Source: an uncultured Maribacter sp. (GTDB lineage: Bacteria > Bacteroidota > Bacteroidia > Flavobacteriales > Flavobacteriaceae). From it: a stretch of DNA of 64,000 bases. The stretch is from contig NZ_CANMRY010000005.1 in NCBI RefSeq assembly GCF_947500405.1, positions 62,001-126,000 of the forward strand. Direction: 5' to 3'. A program made the translations under genes and the position numbers. Under the pieces are notes generated by a model. The model saw only the letters and a program-made list of their open reading frames with translations, made no database searches and had not been told where the DNA came from. Below, one piece after another: positions 8,765-16,913 of this stretch; position 1 is the stretch's first letter, and each line of letters starts with the position of its first letter.

Positions 8765-10234
8765 TTATAGACCACTTATATAACTTCCATACAAATCATT
8801 AAATTGGTAACCTTCAGAAAATCTATGCTTACTTAATTTTTTATGAGCAACTAACCCCCAAAGAAGTACTTCTTTTAAAAAGTTCTTGTCTTTCTCTTCA
8901 AAGTCTGGTTGGTACTCCTTAATTAATTGAGTTAAAGGTGCTATATTATTTAACGCCCTTACATATTCTTCCTCTGTATAATCATCATCTATATCAACTC
9001 CTTCTCCTTCATAAAACCATTGTATTAATTCATCATAAGGGGTTTCTTCACCTTTACGTTCTAATTTATTTATTGCAGGAAAATAGCTAGTAAAAATAGT
9101 TTTAACAGCTTCGTTTAATAATAAACTTGCAACACCATCTGCACCTTCTTGTTCTCCCTCATAAACCAATTCTATTTTTCCAGTAATTGCAGGAATAACA
9201 CCAACAAAATCGCTTAACCTTACAGTTGTTGCTTCTGCCCCACTTAATAATGTTCTTCTTTCGGCTGTACTTAATAAATTTTCAAAAGCAGTAATACTGG
9301 TACGTGCACTTACGCCACTTTTAACATCTACATACTCACTCTTACGAGCTTCAAAACTAATTTGTTCTAGAATATCTTTAGCTATACTAGGAACGTAAAC
9401 AACATCTTCTTGTCTAGAATCTAAGTTAGATTCTTGTTCTGTAATTTTACGTGCTGTTTCTATATTTTCTGGATAGTGTGTAAGTATTTGTGAACCAATC
9501 CTATCCTTTAAAGGGGTTACAATACTACCCCTATTGGTATAATCTTCTGGATTTGCAGTAAATATAAACTGAAGATCCAAAGGTAAACGAAGTTTAAAAC
9601 CTCTTATTTGTATATCCCCTTCTTGTAAAATATTAAATAAGGATACCTGAATTCTTGCTTGTAAATCTGGTAATTCATTAATAACAAAAATGCAACGATT
9701 AGCACGTGGAATCATTCCAAAATGTAAAACACGCTCATCTGCATAAGACAATTTAAGATTTGCTGCTTTTATTGGATCTACATCTCCTATTAAATCTGCA
9801 ACAGTAACATCTGGCGTTGCTAATTTTTCATAAAAACGGTCGCTTCTATGCATCCATGAAATCGGTGTATTATCTCCTTTTTCTTTTAATAATTCTATAG
9901 CATAGCGAGACATGGGTTGCAAAGGGTCATCATTTATTTCGGAACCTTCTACAACAGGTATCCATTCATCTAATAAAGTTATCATTAACCTTGCTAAACG
10001 AGTTTTTGCTTGTCCACGAAGTCCTAGTAAATTTATATTGTGTCTAGATAAAATAGCTCTCTCTAATTCTGGAATAACCGTATTCTCATACCCCCAAACT
10101 CCTTCAAAAGTAGTCTCTCCATTTTTAATTTTATTTCTTAGGTTATCTCTAAGCTCATCTTTTATACTTTTACTTTTATATCCTACTTTTTTTAATTCTG
10201 CTAATGTGGATATTTCTTGATAATTCAATTTCAT
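8765..10234 (-). CDS. MoxR/magnesium-chelatase-like AAA+ ATPase
   Basis: 489 residues of a AAA+ ATPase related to MoxR and to magnesium chelatase subunit I. The Walker A loop is GLRGQAKTR (71-79). The Walker B position reads CIFVINELPD (181-190), with Asn before the Glu where most relatives have Asp. Sensor 1 lies in FTANPED (N228). No photosynthesis genes are nearby, so a chelatase role is unlikely. With the VWA/MIDAS protein encoded just upstream it forms the usual AAA+ plus VWA chaperone pair that remodels client proteins. The client is unknown. The C-terminal 120 residues are acidic and helical. The start ATG follows a 79-base spacer after the VWA gene. Confidence 0.82.
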   Translation of the reverse strand: MKLNYQEISTLAELKKVGYKSKSIKDELRDNLRNKIKNGETTFEGVWGYENTVIPELERAILSRHNINLLGLRGQAKTRLARLMITLLDEWIPVVEGSEINDDPLQPMSRYAIELLKEKGDNTPISWMHRSDRFYEKLATPDVTVADLIGDVDPIKAANLKLSYADERVLHFGMIPRANRCIFVINELPDLQARIQVSLFNILQEGDIQIRGFKLRLPLDLQFIFTANPEDYTNRGSIVTPLKDRIGSQILTHYPENIETARKITEQESNLDSRQEDVVYVPSIAKDILEQISFEARKSEYVDVKSGVSARTSITAFENLLSTAERRTLLSGAEATTVRLSDFVGVIPAITGKIELVYEGEQEGADGVASLLLNEAVKTIFTSYFPAINKLERKGEETPYDELIQWFYEGEGVDIDDDYTEEEYVRALNNIAPLTQLIKEYQPDFEEKDKNFLKEVLLWGLVAHKKLSKHRFSEGYQFNDLYGSYISGL

Positions 10235-10289
10235 ATATTTTTTTAATATTTTAAACCGATTTTGACTTTACTAAATCTCAAAAATTATG

Positions 10290-10307
10290 ATGACTAAGCG
10301 TAGTCAT
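10290..10307. repeat. perfect inverted repeat between VWA and AAA+ genes
   Basis: ATGACTA (10290-10296), four bases, then TAGTCAT (10301-10307) form a perfect 7-base-arm hairpin just after the VWA stop codon and before the AAA+ gene. It lacks the GC content and U run of a strong terminator on the minus strand. It could be an intercistronic processing or stability element, or a weak attenuator. Confidence 0.4.
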
Positions 10308-10313
10308 AGTTTT

Positions 10314-11471
10314 TTATTTCAACCTCTTTCTTCTATTAGTTTCATAATCTTCAAAAATCATTTCCCCCAGACCTTTTAAACCCGTAAAAAATGCTTTCCC
10401 TTTATTGGCTTCTGTAAACAGTCTAATAAACTTCATTAAATAAGGATCTTGGGCAATCATAAAAGTGGTAATTGGAATATGTAATTTTCTAGCTTGGCTA
10501 GCCATATTATAACATTTCTCTACAATATACTCATCAAGACCAACACTATTTTTATAATAGGTGCCGTCTGGCATACGTAAACAACTTGGTTTACCATCGG
10601 TAATCATAAATATTTGTTTGTTGGTATTTTTTTTTCGTCTTAACATGTCCATTGCTAATTGCAAACCAGCAACTGTATTGGTGTGGTAAGGACCAACTTT
10701 TAAGTATGGTAAATCTTTAATTGGTATTGGCCAAGCATCATTACCAAATACAAGAATATCTAAAGTGTCTTTTGGGTATCTTGTCGTAATAAGTTCTGCA
10801 AGTGCCATGGCTACTTTTTTAGCAGGTGTTATTCTATCTTCTCCATACAAAATCATACTATGGCTTATATCTATCATAAGCACTGTACTCATTTGCGCTT
10901 TATGTTCTGTATCTTCTACTACTAAATCCTCTTCATTTAAAGTAAAATTACCTATTCCACTATTTACTTGCGCATTTTTAATACTCTCGGTCATAGAGAT
11001 ATTATCTAAACCATCTCCGTATTTATACGCTCTTAAATTTCCAGTATGCTCATCTCCATTTCCAGATTTTCCTGTTTTATGGTTCCCAGAACCACTACGC
11101 TTAAGTTTACCAAAAATTTGGTCTAACGCACGTTTTCTAATAATACGTTCCATTTTAGCAGTAATAGAAACTGTTCCTTTAGGGTCTTCTGTACCTTCAC
11201 CATCATCATTTGTTTCTCCTGCCCCATCTTTAAACTCTTCCTGTATATATCCTTTTTGTTTTAAATCTTCAATAAAGTCATCAATAGTATAATCTTCATC
11301 TGTAAGTTGGTATTCTTTATCTAATTCTCGTAACCAATCTATAGCCTCATCAAAATCACCAGAGGTATGCGTTATAAGTTCCTGAAAAATATCAAACAAC
11401 TTTTCAAAAGGGGTCTGATTTGGAGCTTCATAGTTTGAAAAACGAAATCCTTTTCTTGTTTGTAATCCCAT
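10314..11471 (-). CDS. VWA (MIDAS) domain protein, partner of the AAA+ ATPase
   Basis: 385 residues from the ATG at 11471 (MGLQTRKGFRFSNYEAP); eight further upstream codons are open but unlikely. The N-terminal half is helical and acidic with a low-complexity Gly/Asp linker (about 83-145). The C-terminal von Willebrand A domain has the metal-binding DxSxS motif at D201-S203-S205 (MIDISHSM) and the later MITDGKPS motif. There is no signal peptide, so it is cytoplasmic. VWA proteins encoded beside MoxR-type ATPases usually act as substrate adaptors for them, and this gene precedes the ATPase gene on the same strand. Confidence 0.8.
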   Translation of the reverse strand: MGLQTRKGFRFSNYEAPNQTPFEKLFDIFQELITHTSGDFDEAIDWLRELDKEYQLTDEDYTIDDFIEDLKQKGYIQEEFKDGAGETNDDGEGTEDPKGTVSITAKMERIIRKRALDQIFGKLKRSGSGNHKTGKSGNGDEHTGNLRAYKYGDGLDNISMTESIKNAQVNSGIGNFTLNEEDLVVEDTEHKAQMSTVLMIDISHSMILYGEDRITPAKKVAMALAELITTRYPKDTLDILVFGNDAWPIPIKDLPYLKVGPYHTNTVAGLQLAMDMLRRKKNTNKQIFMITDGKPSCLRMPDGTYYKNSVGLDEYIVEKCYNMASQARKLHIPITTFMIAQDPYLMKFIRLFTEANKGKAFFTGLKGLGEMIFEDYETNRRKRLK

Positions 11472-11579
11472 TCTATAAAAATAACACATAAACAAATTAT
11501 AAAATAGCTTTTAAGAAAACTTAACTATTTGTTTCGCAACTATTTTAAAAAAATATAAATAATAAAATTTAATTTTAAT

Positions 11580-11607
11580 TTGATGCAACCTTTTACTTTT
11601 ACAATTG
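11580..11607 (+). promoter_or_regulatory. candidate flavobacterial promoter for the ECF sigma operon
   Basis: TTG at 11580-11582, a 17-base spacer, then TACAATTG at 11600-11607, which matches the flavobacterial TAnnTTTG consensus at five of six fixed positions. It lies about 60 bases before the sigma factor start. No other candidate in the 197-base gap fits as well. Confidence 0.45.
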
Positions 11608-11668
11608 TCTTTGTAATAAGAATGTAACTAAAATTTAAGAAAACAACCAAAGAAGCGTAATTACTTAA

Positions 11669-12208
11669 TTGGAAACTATAGTCCAAAATACACACAAAGA
11701 GCTTGTTGAAAAAAGCAAGCTTGGCGATAGAAACTCGCAATACAAATTGTATGAGTTATATGTAGATGCTATGTATTCTGTAAGTATGCGTATGGTTGGT
11801 ATTAAAGAAGATGCTGAGGATGTAGTACAAGACAGTTTTATAGATGCTTTTAAAAAAATTAACAGTTTTAAATACGAAAGTTCTTTTGGAGCTTGGTTAA
11901 AAAGAATAGTAATTAATAAAAGTATAAATCATTTAAAAGTTAAGCGTATTGCCTTAACACCTATAGAAGATCATGAATACCACTTAAAAGATGAAACTGC
12001 GGAACCTATAGAAAAAATAGATTTGATAAAAGTAAAACTAGGAATAGAAAAATTACCACAAGGTTATAAACAAATAATATGCCTGTACTTAATTGAAGGT
12101 TATGATCATAATGAAATTGGAGAAATTTTAGAAATAAGTACCTCCACTTCTAAATCACAATACCATAGAGCAAAAAAGAAATTAATTGAAATTATTAAAG
12201 GGTTATGA
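11669..12208 (+). CDS. ECF-family RNA polymerase sigma factor
   Basis: 179 residues with sigma-70 region 2 (about 15-85, including AEDVVQDSFIDAFKKINSFKYESSFGAWLKRI) and region 4 (about 120-175, with LPQGYKQIICLYLIEGYDHNEIGEIL and the recognition helix TSKSQYHRAKKKL). The start appears to be TTG: an in-frame TAA lies directly before it, and the first ATG is deep in region 2. Its ATGA overlap with the next gene and the envelope-type genes downstream suggest a sigma/anti-sigma operon that responds to the cell surface. The signal is unknown. Confidence 0.87.
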   Translation: METIVQNTHKELVEKSKLGDRNSQYKLYELYVDAMYSVSMRMVGIKEDAEDVVQDSFIDAFKKINSFKYESSFGAWLKRIVINKSINHLKVKRIALTPIEDHEYHLKDETAEPIEKIDLIKVKLGIEKLPQGYKQIICLYLIEGYDHNEIGEILEISTSTSKSQYHRAKKKLIEIIKGL

Positions 12209-12756
12209 TGGATAATTTTGAAAAACATATACGAGAAAACAAAGACTTTTTTAATGATAAAAAGGTGGATAAAAATAAAATGTGGGATGCTATATCTAAA
12301 GAATTAGACGCTACAAAACCTAAAAAAGTTATTCCGTTATGGAGGTCTACAGGCTTTAAAATAGCAGCTAGTATCCTTCTAATATTAGGGCTCTTAACTA
12401 TAGCTGGCCCATTTTTATTACAACCAAATAATACAAGCATAGAAACTAGCTATGCAAATAAAGAGGTTTTAGATATAGAAATTCATTATAAAAGCCTAGT
12501 AGAGCACCAGGTAAAATTAGTACAAGAACACCCTGCTTTATCTAAAGAAGACAAAAAAGAGTTTTTATCCTTTATGCAAGATTTGGATGATGAGTATGAT
12601 GAACTAAAAATTGAAATGAAGAAAAATTTAGACAATGAGCGTATACTAGAGGCACTTATTGGTAATTATAAAAAGAGAATTGAATTAATAGAGAATTTAC
12701 TAAAACAGATAAACTCTTCTAAAAAAATAAACGAGGATTATGGTTATACATTATAA
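12205..12756 (+). CDS. probable anti-sigma factor, single-pass membrane protein
   Basis: 183 residues: a soluble N-terminus (1-50, with MWDAISKELDATKPKK), one membrane helix at about 51-71, and a helical, charged extracytoplasmic part (about 90-175) rich in Lys and Glu that looks like a coiled coil. This layout and the four-base ATGA overlap with the ECF sigma gene support an anti-sigma role. I see no zinc-binding HxxxCxxC motif, so it is not a classic ZAS protein. A second ATG follows the first directly. Confidence 0.7.
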   Translation: MMDNFEKHIRENKDFFNDKKVDKNKMWDAISKELDATKPKKVIPLWRSTGFKIAASILLILGLLTIAGPFLLQPNNTSIETSYANKEVLDIEIHYKSLVEHQVKLVQEHPALSKEDKKEFLSFMQDLDDEYDELKIEMKKNLDNERILEALIGNYKKRIELIENLLKQINSSKKINEDYGYTL

Positions 12757-13828
12757 AAAACTACTGCTGTTCATAATGGCTATTGTTTTAAACTTTAGCC
12801 TACATGCACAAAATAAAATTTCTAAGAAAATAGAAAAAACTTTTCCTATGACTAATTCAGGAAAGCTTTATCTAGAAAATAATTATGGAGACATTTCTGT
12901 GCAAGGGTGGAACAAAGAGAGTCTAGTTATTAAAATGGAAATTGAAGTAACTCATAAAAAAAGTGAGAATGCAAAAAGTCTTATAGATAGAATTGGTACT
13001 TCTATAAATGAAAATAAAGATTATATCATTTTTAAAACTGCAATAGCAGAAAAAAGTACAGGCTTTTTTGCAAAGTATTGGAATAAAGCAACTCCTTTTG
13101 ATTATAATAAAAGTAACTTAAAAATTAACTATAAAGTGTTTTTACCAAAAAATGCCGAATTAGATATTACGAACAAATTTGGAGACATTATCGTAGAAGA
13201 TTGGACCGGAAAATTCAAAACAGATATACAACATGGTGATTTATGGTTAAATGGAAATTTAAATTTTGTAGACATAACCATGAAATATGGAAAAATTAAA
13301 GCCGAAACTATTAACTATGGTAATGTTCGCGTAAAAAACGGAAAATTTATTGTAGAAAACTCAGAAGATTTACGAGTTAATAGTTCTGGTTCTATTCTTA
13401 ATTTAGAAACTATTAATACGCTAGAATTATACTCCAATAAAGATGAAATAAAAATTGATGTAGTAAATAAAATAAAAGGCTCTATGAAGTTTACTACTAT
13501 AGACATTAATTCTTTAAAAAAAGAAACTAATCTTGATTTAAAAATAGCGGATTTAGTAATTAAAGAAATTACTACAAGTATACCTTTTATAAAATTAAAT
13601 CAAGAATCATCAGAAATTAACATTAATGTAGAAGATACTTCTTTAAAGTTTAATGCAACATTAGAAGAAGGACTATTAAGGTTACCAAAATCTTTTAATA
13701 ATGTTACCTCAGATGTTATAGATAAAGGAGATAGAATTAGAAAAATTAATGCCACCTACGGAAAAGAACAATTGGGTAGCATTACTATTATAGGAAAAAA
13801 AGGGCTAATTCAAATTAAAGATAATTAG
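12740..13828 (+). CDS. secreted DUF4097-like beta-helix protein
   Basis: 362 residues. A signal peptide (cleavage near 23/24, FSLHA-Q) is followed by repeated short beta-rich turns such as LENNYGDISVQGW, ITNKFGDIIVEDW and ITMKYGKIKAE, with recurring NxxGDI or KYGKI elements. This pattern resembles the DUF4097/DUF2807 group of putative adhesins. It overlaps the anti-sigma gene by 17 bases and is probably co-translated with it. It may be surface-exposed or periplasmic and could be the sensing or output component of the sigma system. That role is inferred from position only. Confidence 0.68.
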   Translation: MVIHYKKLLLFIMAIVLNFSLHAQNKISKKIEKTFPMTNSGKLYLENNYGDISVQGWNKESLVIKMEIEVTHKKSENAKSLIDRIGTSINENKDYIIFKTAIAEKSTGFFAKYWNKATPFDYNKSNLKINYKVFLPKNAELDITNKFGDIIVEDWTGKFKTDIQHGDLWLNGNLNFVDITMKYGKIKAETINYGNVRVKNGKFIVENSEDLRVNSSGSILNLETINTLELYSNKDEIKIDVVNKIKGSMKFTTIDINSLKKETNLDLKIADLVIKEITTSIPFIKLNQESSEININVEDTSLKFNATLEEGLLRLPKSFNNVTSDVIDKGDRIRKINATYGKEQLGSITIIGKKGLIQIKDN

Positions 13829-13904
13829 AAAAAATGTTCCTGTTATTGTAACAATATTTATTAAAAAATAGTCTACTTAATACAACAATTAAAAACAACC
13901 AATA

Positions 13905-14567
13905 ATGAAAAATTATAATATAATAATGCTCTTAGCTATGTTAGGATTTTGCCTAATAACCAACGCGCAGGACAATGGAGATTATATAGAGTTTAACGAC
14001 CGTAAAAATGTTGTACATGGTGTTTATCTAGGACTTTCTATGCATTATGGAGAAATGGATAATAAAAGCACCTATTTACCAAGTTTTAAAGTTGCATATG
14101 TTGCTAATAGAAAAGTAGAAGTTGGTTTTGTAGCAACATTCTTTTATTCTCAACAAAACTATTTTAATGAAATAGAAGGCATAAATGAAGATATTATTGG
14201 TGCCTATGGTGGTTTACATATAGAACCTATACTTTTTAGCAAATCTACTGTAAACCTGTCATTTCCTTTATTAATTGGTGCTGGTGGACTTGGTGTTTTT
14301 GATTCCGATTTTGATTTTGAAAATAATGATTTAGAAGATGACGAATTAAGAGAATCTGATGGTTTCTTTGTTGTAGAACCAGGTGTTAATCTTTTATTTA
14401 ATGTATCTAGATATTTACAATTAGAAGCAGGAGTTAAATATCGCTTTTCAAGTAAAACAAGGTTAGAACCAGCAACTTTAGATCGTATAAATGGTTTTTC
14501 TGCTGGTGTCGGTATAAAAGTTGGTGTTTTTAATATGGGAAGAAACCGCTACAAGAAAAAAATATAA
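13905..14567 (+). CDS. outer-membrane beta-barrel-like protein, first of a tandem pair
   Basis: 220 residues with a signal peptide (cleavage near 21/22, ITNA-QD) and alternating amphipathic strands typical of a small outer-membrane barrel (VYLGLSMHYGE, VAYVANRKVEVGFVATFFYS, RYLQLEAGVKYRFSS). The end is conserved in its neighbour (NGFSAGVGIKVGVFNM then GRNRYKKK). The barrel does not end in the usual aromatic residue but in a basic tail. An acidic loop (DSDFDFENNDLEDDELRE) lies near 133-152. It is probably part of the sigma operon, 76 bases after the previous gene. Function unknown. Confidence 0.68.
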   Translation: MKNYNIIMLLAMLGFCLITNAQDNGDYIEFNDRKNVVHGVYLGLSMHYGEMDNKSTYLPSFKVAYVANRKVEVGFVATFFYSQQNYFNEIEGINEDIIGAYGGLHIEPILFSKSTVNLSFPLLIGAGGLGVFDSDFDFENNDLEDDELRESDGFFVVEPGVNLLFNVSRYLQLEAGVKYRFSSKTRLEPATLDRINGFSAGVGIKVGVFNMGRNRYKKKI

Positions 14568-14638
14568 TCCTAATAAACAAAAGAAATAGTTTTTGCTAAA
14601 AATACTTTAATAACCAAAATTGATTTTAAAATTTTTGT

Positions 14639-15295
14639 ATGAAAAATAAAAACAATGTTTTACTTTTTTTTCTACTAGTATTTAGTTTTTTTAGTAATGC
14701 GCAAGATACTACAGACTATATAGAATTTAATGACCGTAATAATGTAGTTAATGGTGTTTATTTAGGTTTATCTGCTATTTATGGAGAGTTAGGAGGAGAA
14801 CCATTATATGGAGGGCAATTTAAAATAGCATATGTAGCGGATCAAAAATTTGAAGTCGGAATAGAAATTACAGGATTTCAATCGGATCAGCAATTTATAA
14901 CTAGCACTACAATAGAGAACAAACTTATTGGAGGATATATTGGAACACATTTAGAACCTATTCTATTTAGTAAACGTAAGGTTAGTTTGTCTTTTCCTCT
15001 TTTTATTGGTTTGGGGGCTATTGGTTACACTAATAATGGAGATGATTTTGATGATGATTTTATTGAAAAAGAATATGAAGACGTTAAAGCTATTTTTGTT
15101 TTAGAACCAGGTGTAAATGCACTTTTTAATATCTCTAGATATTTGCAGTTAGAGGCTGGTATTAAATACCGTATCACAAACAATTTTAATCTTGCTACTA
15201 GTCCTATTAAAAATTTCAATGGTTTTTCTGCTGGTGTTGGAATAAAAGTTGGGGTTTTTAATATGGGTAGAAATCGCTACAAAAAGAAACTATAA
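14639..15295 (+). CDS. outer-membrane beta-barrel-like protein, second of a tandem pair
   Basis: 218 residues and clearly a paralogue of the gene just upstream: same signal type (cleavage near 21/22), same DYIEFNDR-NVV-GVYLGLS start, same acidic loop position (NNGDDFDDDFIEKEYED) and an almost identical last 25 residues. The middle (sensor or loop regions around 50-85) diverges much more than the two ends. This suggests tandem duplication with later specialisation of surface loops. Its stop codon overlaps by one base the ATG of a possible 47-codon frame. Confidence 0.68.
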   Translation: MKNKNNVLLFFLLVFSFFSNAQDTTDYIEFNDRNNVVNGVYLGLSAIYGELGGEPLYGGQFKIAYVADQKFEVGIEITGFQSDQQFITSTTIENKLIGGYIGTHLEPILFSKRKVSLSFPLFIGLGAIGYTNNGDDFDDDFIEKEYEDVKAIFVLEPGVNALFNISRYLQLEAGIKYRITNNFNLATSPIKNFNGFSAGVGIKVGVFNMGRNRYKKKL

Positions 15296-15438
15296 TGTTT
15301 AAAAATAGAAAAAGAAAGGTTATAAAAACACAAGCTGTGTTTGTGAAAAACAACCAAGTTTTTTTAAAAAAAAGTTCAACTAATAAAAACTATTCCGAAG
15401 AATGGTTACCAGTTGTGCTACAATGGACAACAGTTTAA
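15295..15438 (+). CDS. possible small basic protein (47 residues), uncertain
   Basis: The ATG overlaps the stop of the preceding barrel gene by one base (TAATG), the arrangement used by several coupled genes here. The frame encodes 47 residues that are strongly basic at the N-terminus (MFKNRKRKVIKTQ) and end in EEWLPVVLQWTTV. There is no signal peptide or known motif. It may only be a chance open frame in the 183-base spacer before the head-GIN lipoprotein gene. Confidence 0.25.
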   Translation: MFKNRKRKVIKTQAVFVKNNQVFLKKSSTNKNYSEEWLPVVLQWTTV

Positions 15439-15478
15439 ATTAAACATATTCATCAATAATCAATCAAAATTAACAATC

Positions 15479-16231
15479 ATGAAAATCAATCAAAATCAAT
15501 CAATTACAAAAGTTATTTTTTTAAAATTAATAATTGTGTTAACAGCCGCAACAACTTTTTTCTCTTGTGAAGATAATTTTATAAGGGCATCTGGAGATAT
15601 AGAAACGAGAGAATATTCTTTTTCAGAGTTTAATTCTATTGAAGTTTCTAATGATTTTAATGTTTATGTACATTTTACAGAAGGAGAAGAATCTGTGAAG
15701 ATTGAAGCAAATAGTAATGTCTTTAAAGCTATACGAATAGACCAAGAAGGAAGTAATTTAAAAATTAGACTTAAAAATTTTGTAGTTATAAAAGGTAAAG
15801 AAACATTAAATGTTTATATATCTGCAAAGAATATTACAAATTATAAAGTTTCTACAGATGCTAAAATTGAGTTAGAAAATACATTAATATCTAATACTGT
15901 TTTTATTGAAGCTTTTGCCAATGGTTCTTTTAAAGGAGAAGTTGATGTTGAGAATATTGAAGTAAAACTATCTGCAGATTCTAAAGTAGATTTATTTGGT
16001 TCTGCAACTAAACTAAAAGCTAAATTAACCGCAGATTCTGAATTAAGAAATTATGATTTAGAAGTAGAAGATTTAAATATAAATCTTTTAGCAGATTCTA
16101 GAGCTTACTTATCAGTTTCTAATACAATAGATGTAGTAGCCAAAGCAAATAGTAGACTATACTATAAAGGAGATGCAAAAATTACGCATGAAAAAGTAAA
16201 CAGTGGTTCTAAGCTTATCCATAAAGACTAA
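15479..16231 (+). CDS. head-GIN domain (DUF2807) lipoprotein
   Basis: 250 residues from the ATG at 15479; further upstream codons are open but lack a signal. A lipoprotein signal ends at Cys30 (TTFFSC). The rest is the DUF2807 head-GIN fold: a GDIETREYSFSEFNSIEVSNDFNVYV opening, then repeated beta-helix turns with a recurring SADSK/TADSE/LADSR element near 165-215. DUF2807 proteins are described as putative auto-transporter adhesins, but their role is unproven. It closes the sigma factor gene block and is followed by a strong terminator. Confidence 0.78.
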   Translation: MKINQNQSITKVIFLKLIIVLTAATTFFSCEDNFIRASGDIETREYSFSEFNSIEVSNDFNVYVHFTEGEESVKIEANSNVFKAIRIDQEGSNLKIRLKNFVVIKGKETLNVYISAKNITNYKVSTDAKIELENTLISNTVFIEAFANGSFKGEVDVENIEVKLSADSKVDLFGSATKLKAKLTADSELRNYDLEVEDLNINLLADSRAYLSVSNTIDVVAKANSRLYYKGDAKITHEKVNSGSKLIHKD

Positions 16232-16246
16232 AGCATTATATACGAA

Positions 16247-16291
16247 CAAAAAGAGCCTTTTAATCTTAGTAAGATCAAAAGGCTCTTTTTG
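16247..16291. terminator. bidirectional rho-independent terminator
   Basis: A long, nearly perfect palindrome (arms 16247-16268 and 16270-16291, one mismatch) with A and T runs, AAAAAGAGCC at one end and GGCTCTTTTT at the other. It separates the sigma/envelope gene block (+) from the converging end of the histidine operon (-). Confidence 0.88.
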
Positions 16292-16305
16292 TATTTATAG
16301 GAAAA

Positions 16306-16905
16306 CTACTTTTCTCTTCCTCTTAAAACTTCTTCAATATCTTTTAAAGTAAAACCTTTGGCTTGCAAAAGCATTAAATAGTGAAAAAGTAAATCTGCGC
16401 TTTCATTTAAGAATAAATCATCATTATCATCTTTAGCTTCAATAACAACTTCTACAGCTTCCTCTCCTACTTTTTGAGCTAGCTTGTTTATTCCTTTTTC
16501 AAAAAGAGAAGCAACATAAGATTTTGTGCCGTCTGATGATGTTCTTCTTTGTTCTATTGTTTTTTCTAATTTAGATAGAAATCCAAAGCTAGAATCATTT
16601 TCTTCATTCCAACATGTATCTGTTCCTGTATGGCATGTTGGCCCTACTGGGTTTACTTTAATTAATAAAGAATCGTTGTCACAATCGTTTTTAATAGAAA
16701 CTAAATTTAAGAAATTTCCACTTTCTTCACCTTTAGTCCATAATCGCTGTTTACTTCTACTAAAAAAAGTAACCACATTAGTTTCTACAGTCTTATTATA
16801 TGCTTCTTGGTTTAAATACCCTAGCATAAGCACATTTTTAGTAGTAGCGTCTTGTATAATTGCTGGCACTAAACCATCCTTATTTTTATCGAAATCTATT
16901 TTCAT
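16306..16905 (-). CDS. hisI: bifunctional phosphoribosyl-AMP cyclohydrolase / phosphoribosyl-ATP pyrophosphatase
   Basis: Fused HisI and HisE (HisIE), performing steps 2 and 3 of histidine synthesis. Residues 1-105 are the cyclohydrolase (SRSKQRLWTKGEESG, the metal-binding DCDNDSLL and GPTCHTGTDTCW with its cysteines). Residues 110-199 are the pyrophosphatase (GEEAVEVVIEAKDD and the following helices). The 199-residue length is normal for the fusion. It is the last gene of the his operon, directly before the terminator, and follows an acetyltransferase gene by 8 bases. Confidence 0.93.
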   Translation of the reverse strand: MKIDFDKNKDGLVPAIIQDATTKNVLMLGYLNQEAYNKTVETNVVTFFSRSKQRLWTKGEESGNFLNLVSIKNDCDNDSLLIKVNPVGPTCHTGTDTCWNEENDSSFGFLSKLEKTIEQRRTSSDGTKSYVASLFEKGINKLAQKVGEEAVEVVIEAKDDNDDLFLNESADLLFHYLMLLQAKGFTLKDIEEVLRGREK

Positions 16906-16913
16906 TACTTCTA

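Noticed and set aside
8765-10234. Magnesium chelatase subunit for bacteriochlorophyll synthesis
   Set aside because: No other photosynthesis genes occur here, and the gene is paired with a VWA protein, the usual context of MoxR-type chaperone ATPases.
11540-11740. 66-residue minus-strand frame
   Set aside because: It overlaps the sigma factor promoter and N-terminus, has low-complexity composition and no neighbour spacing typical of a gene.
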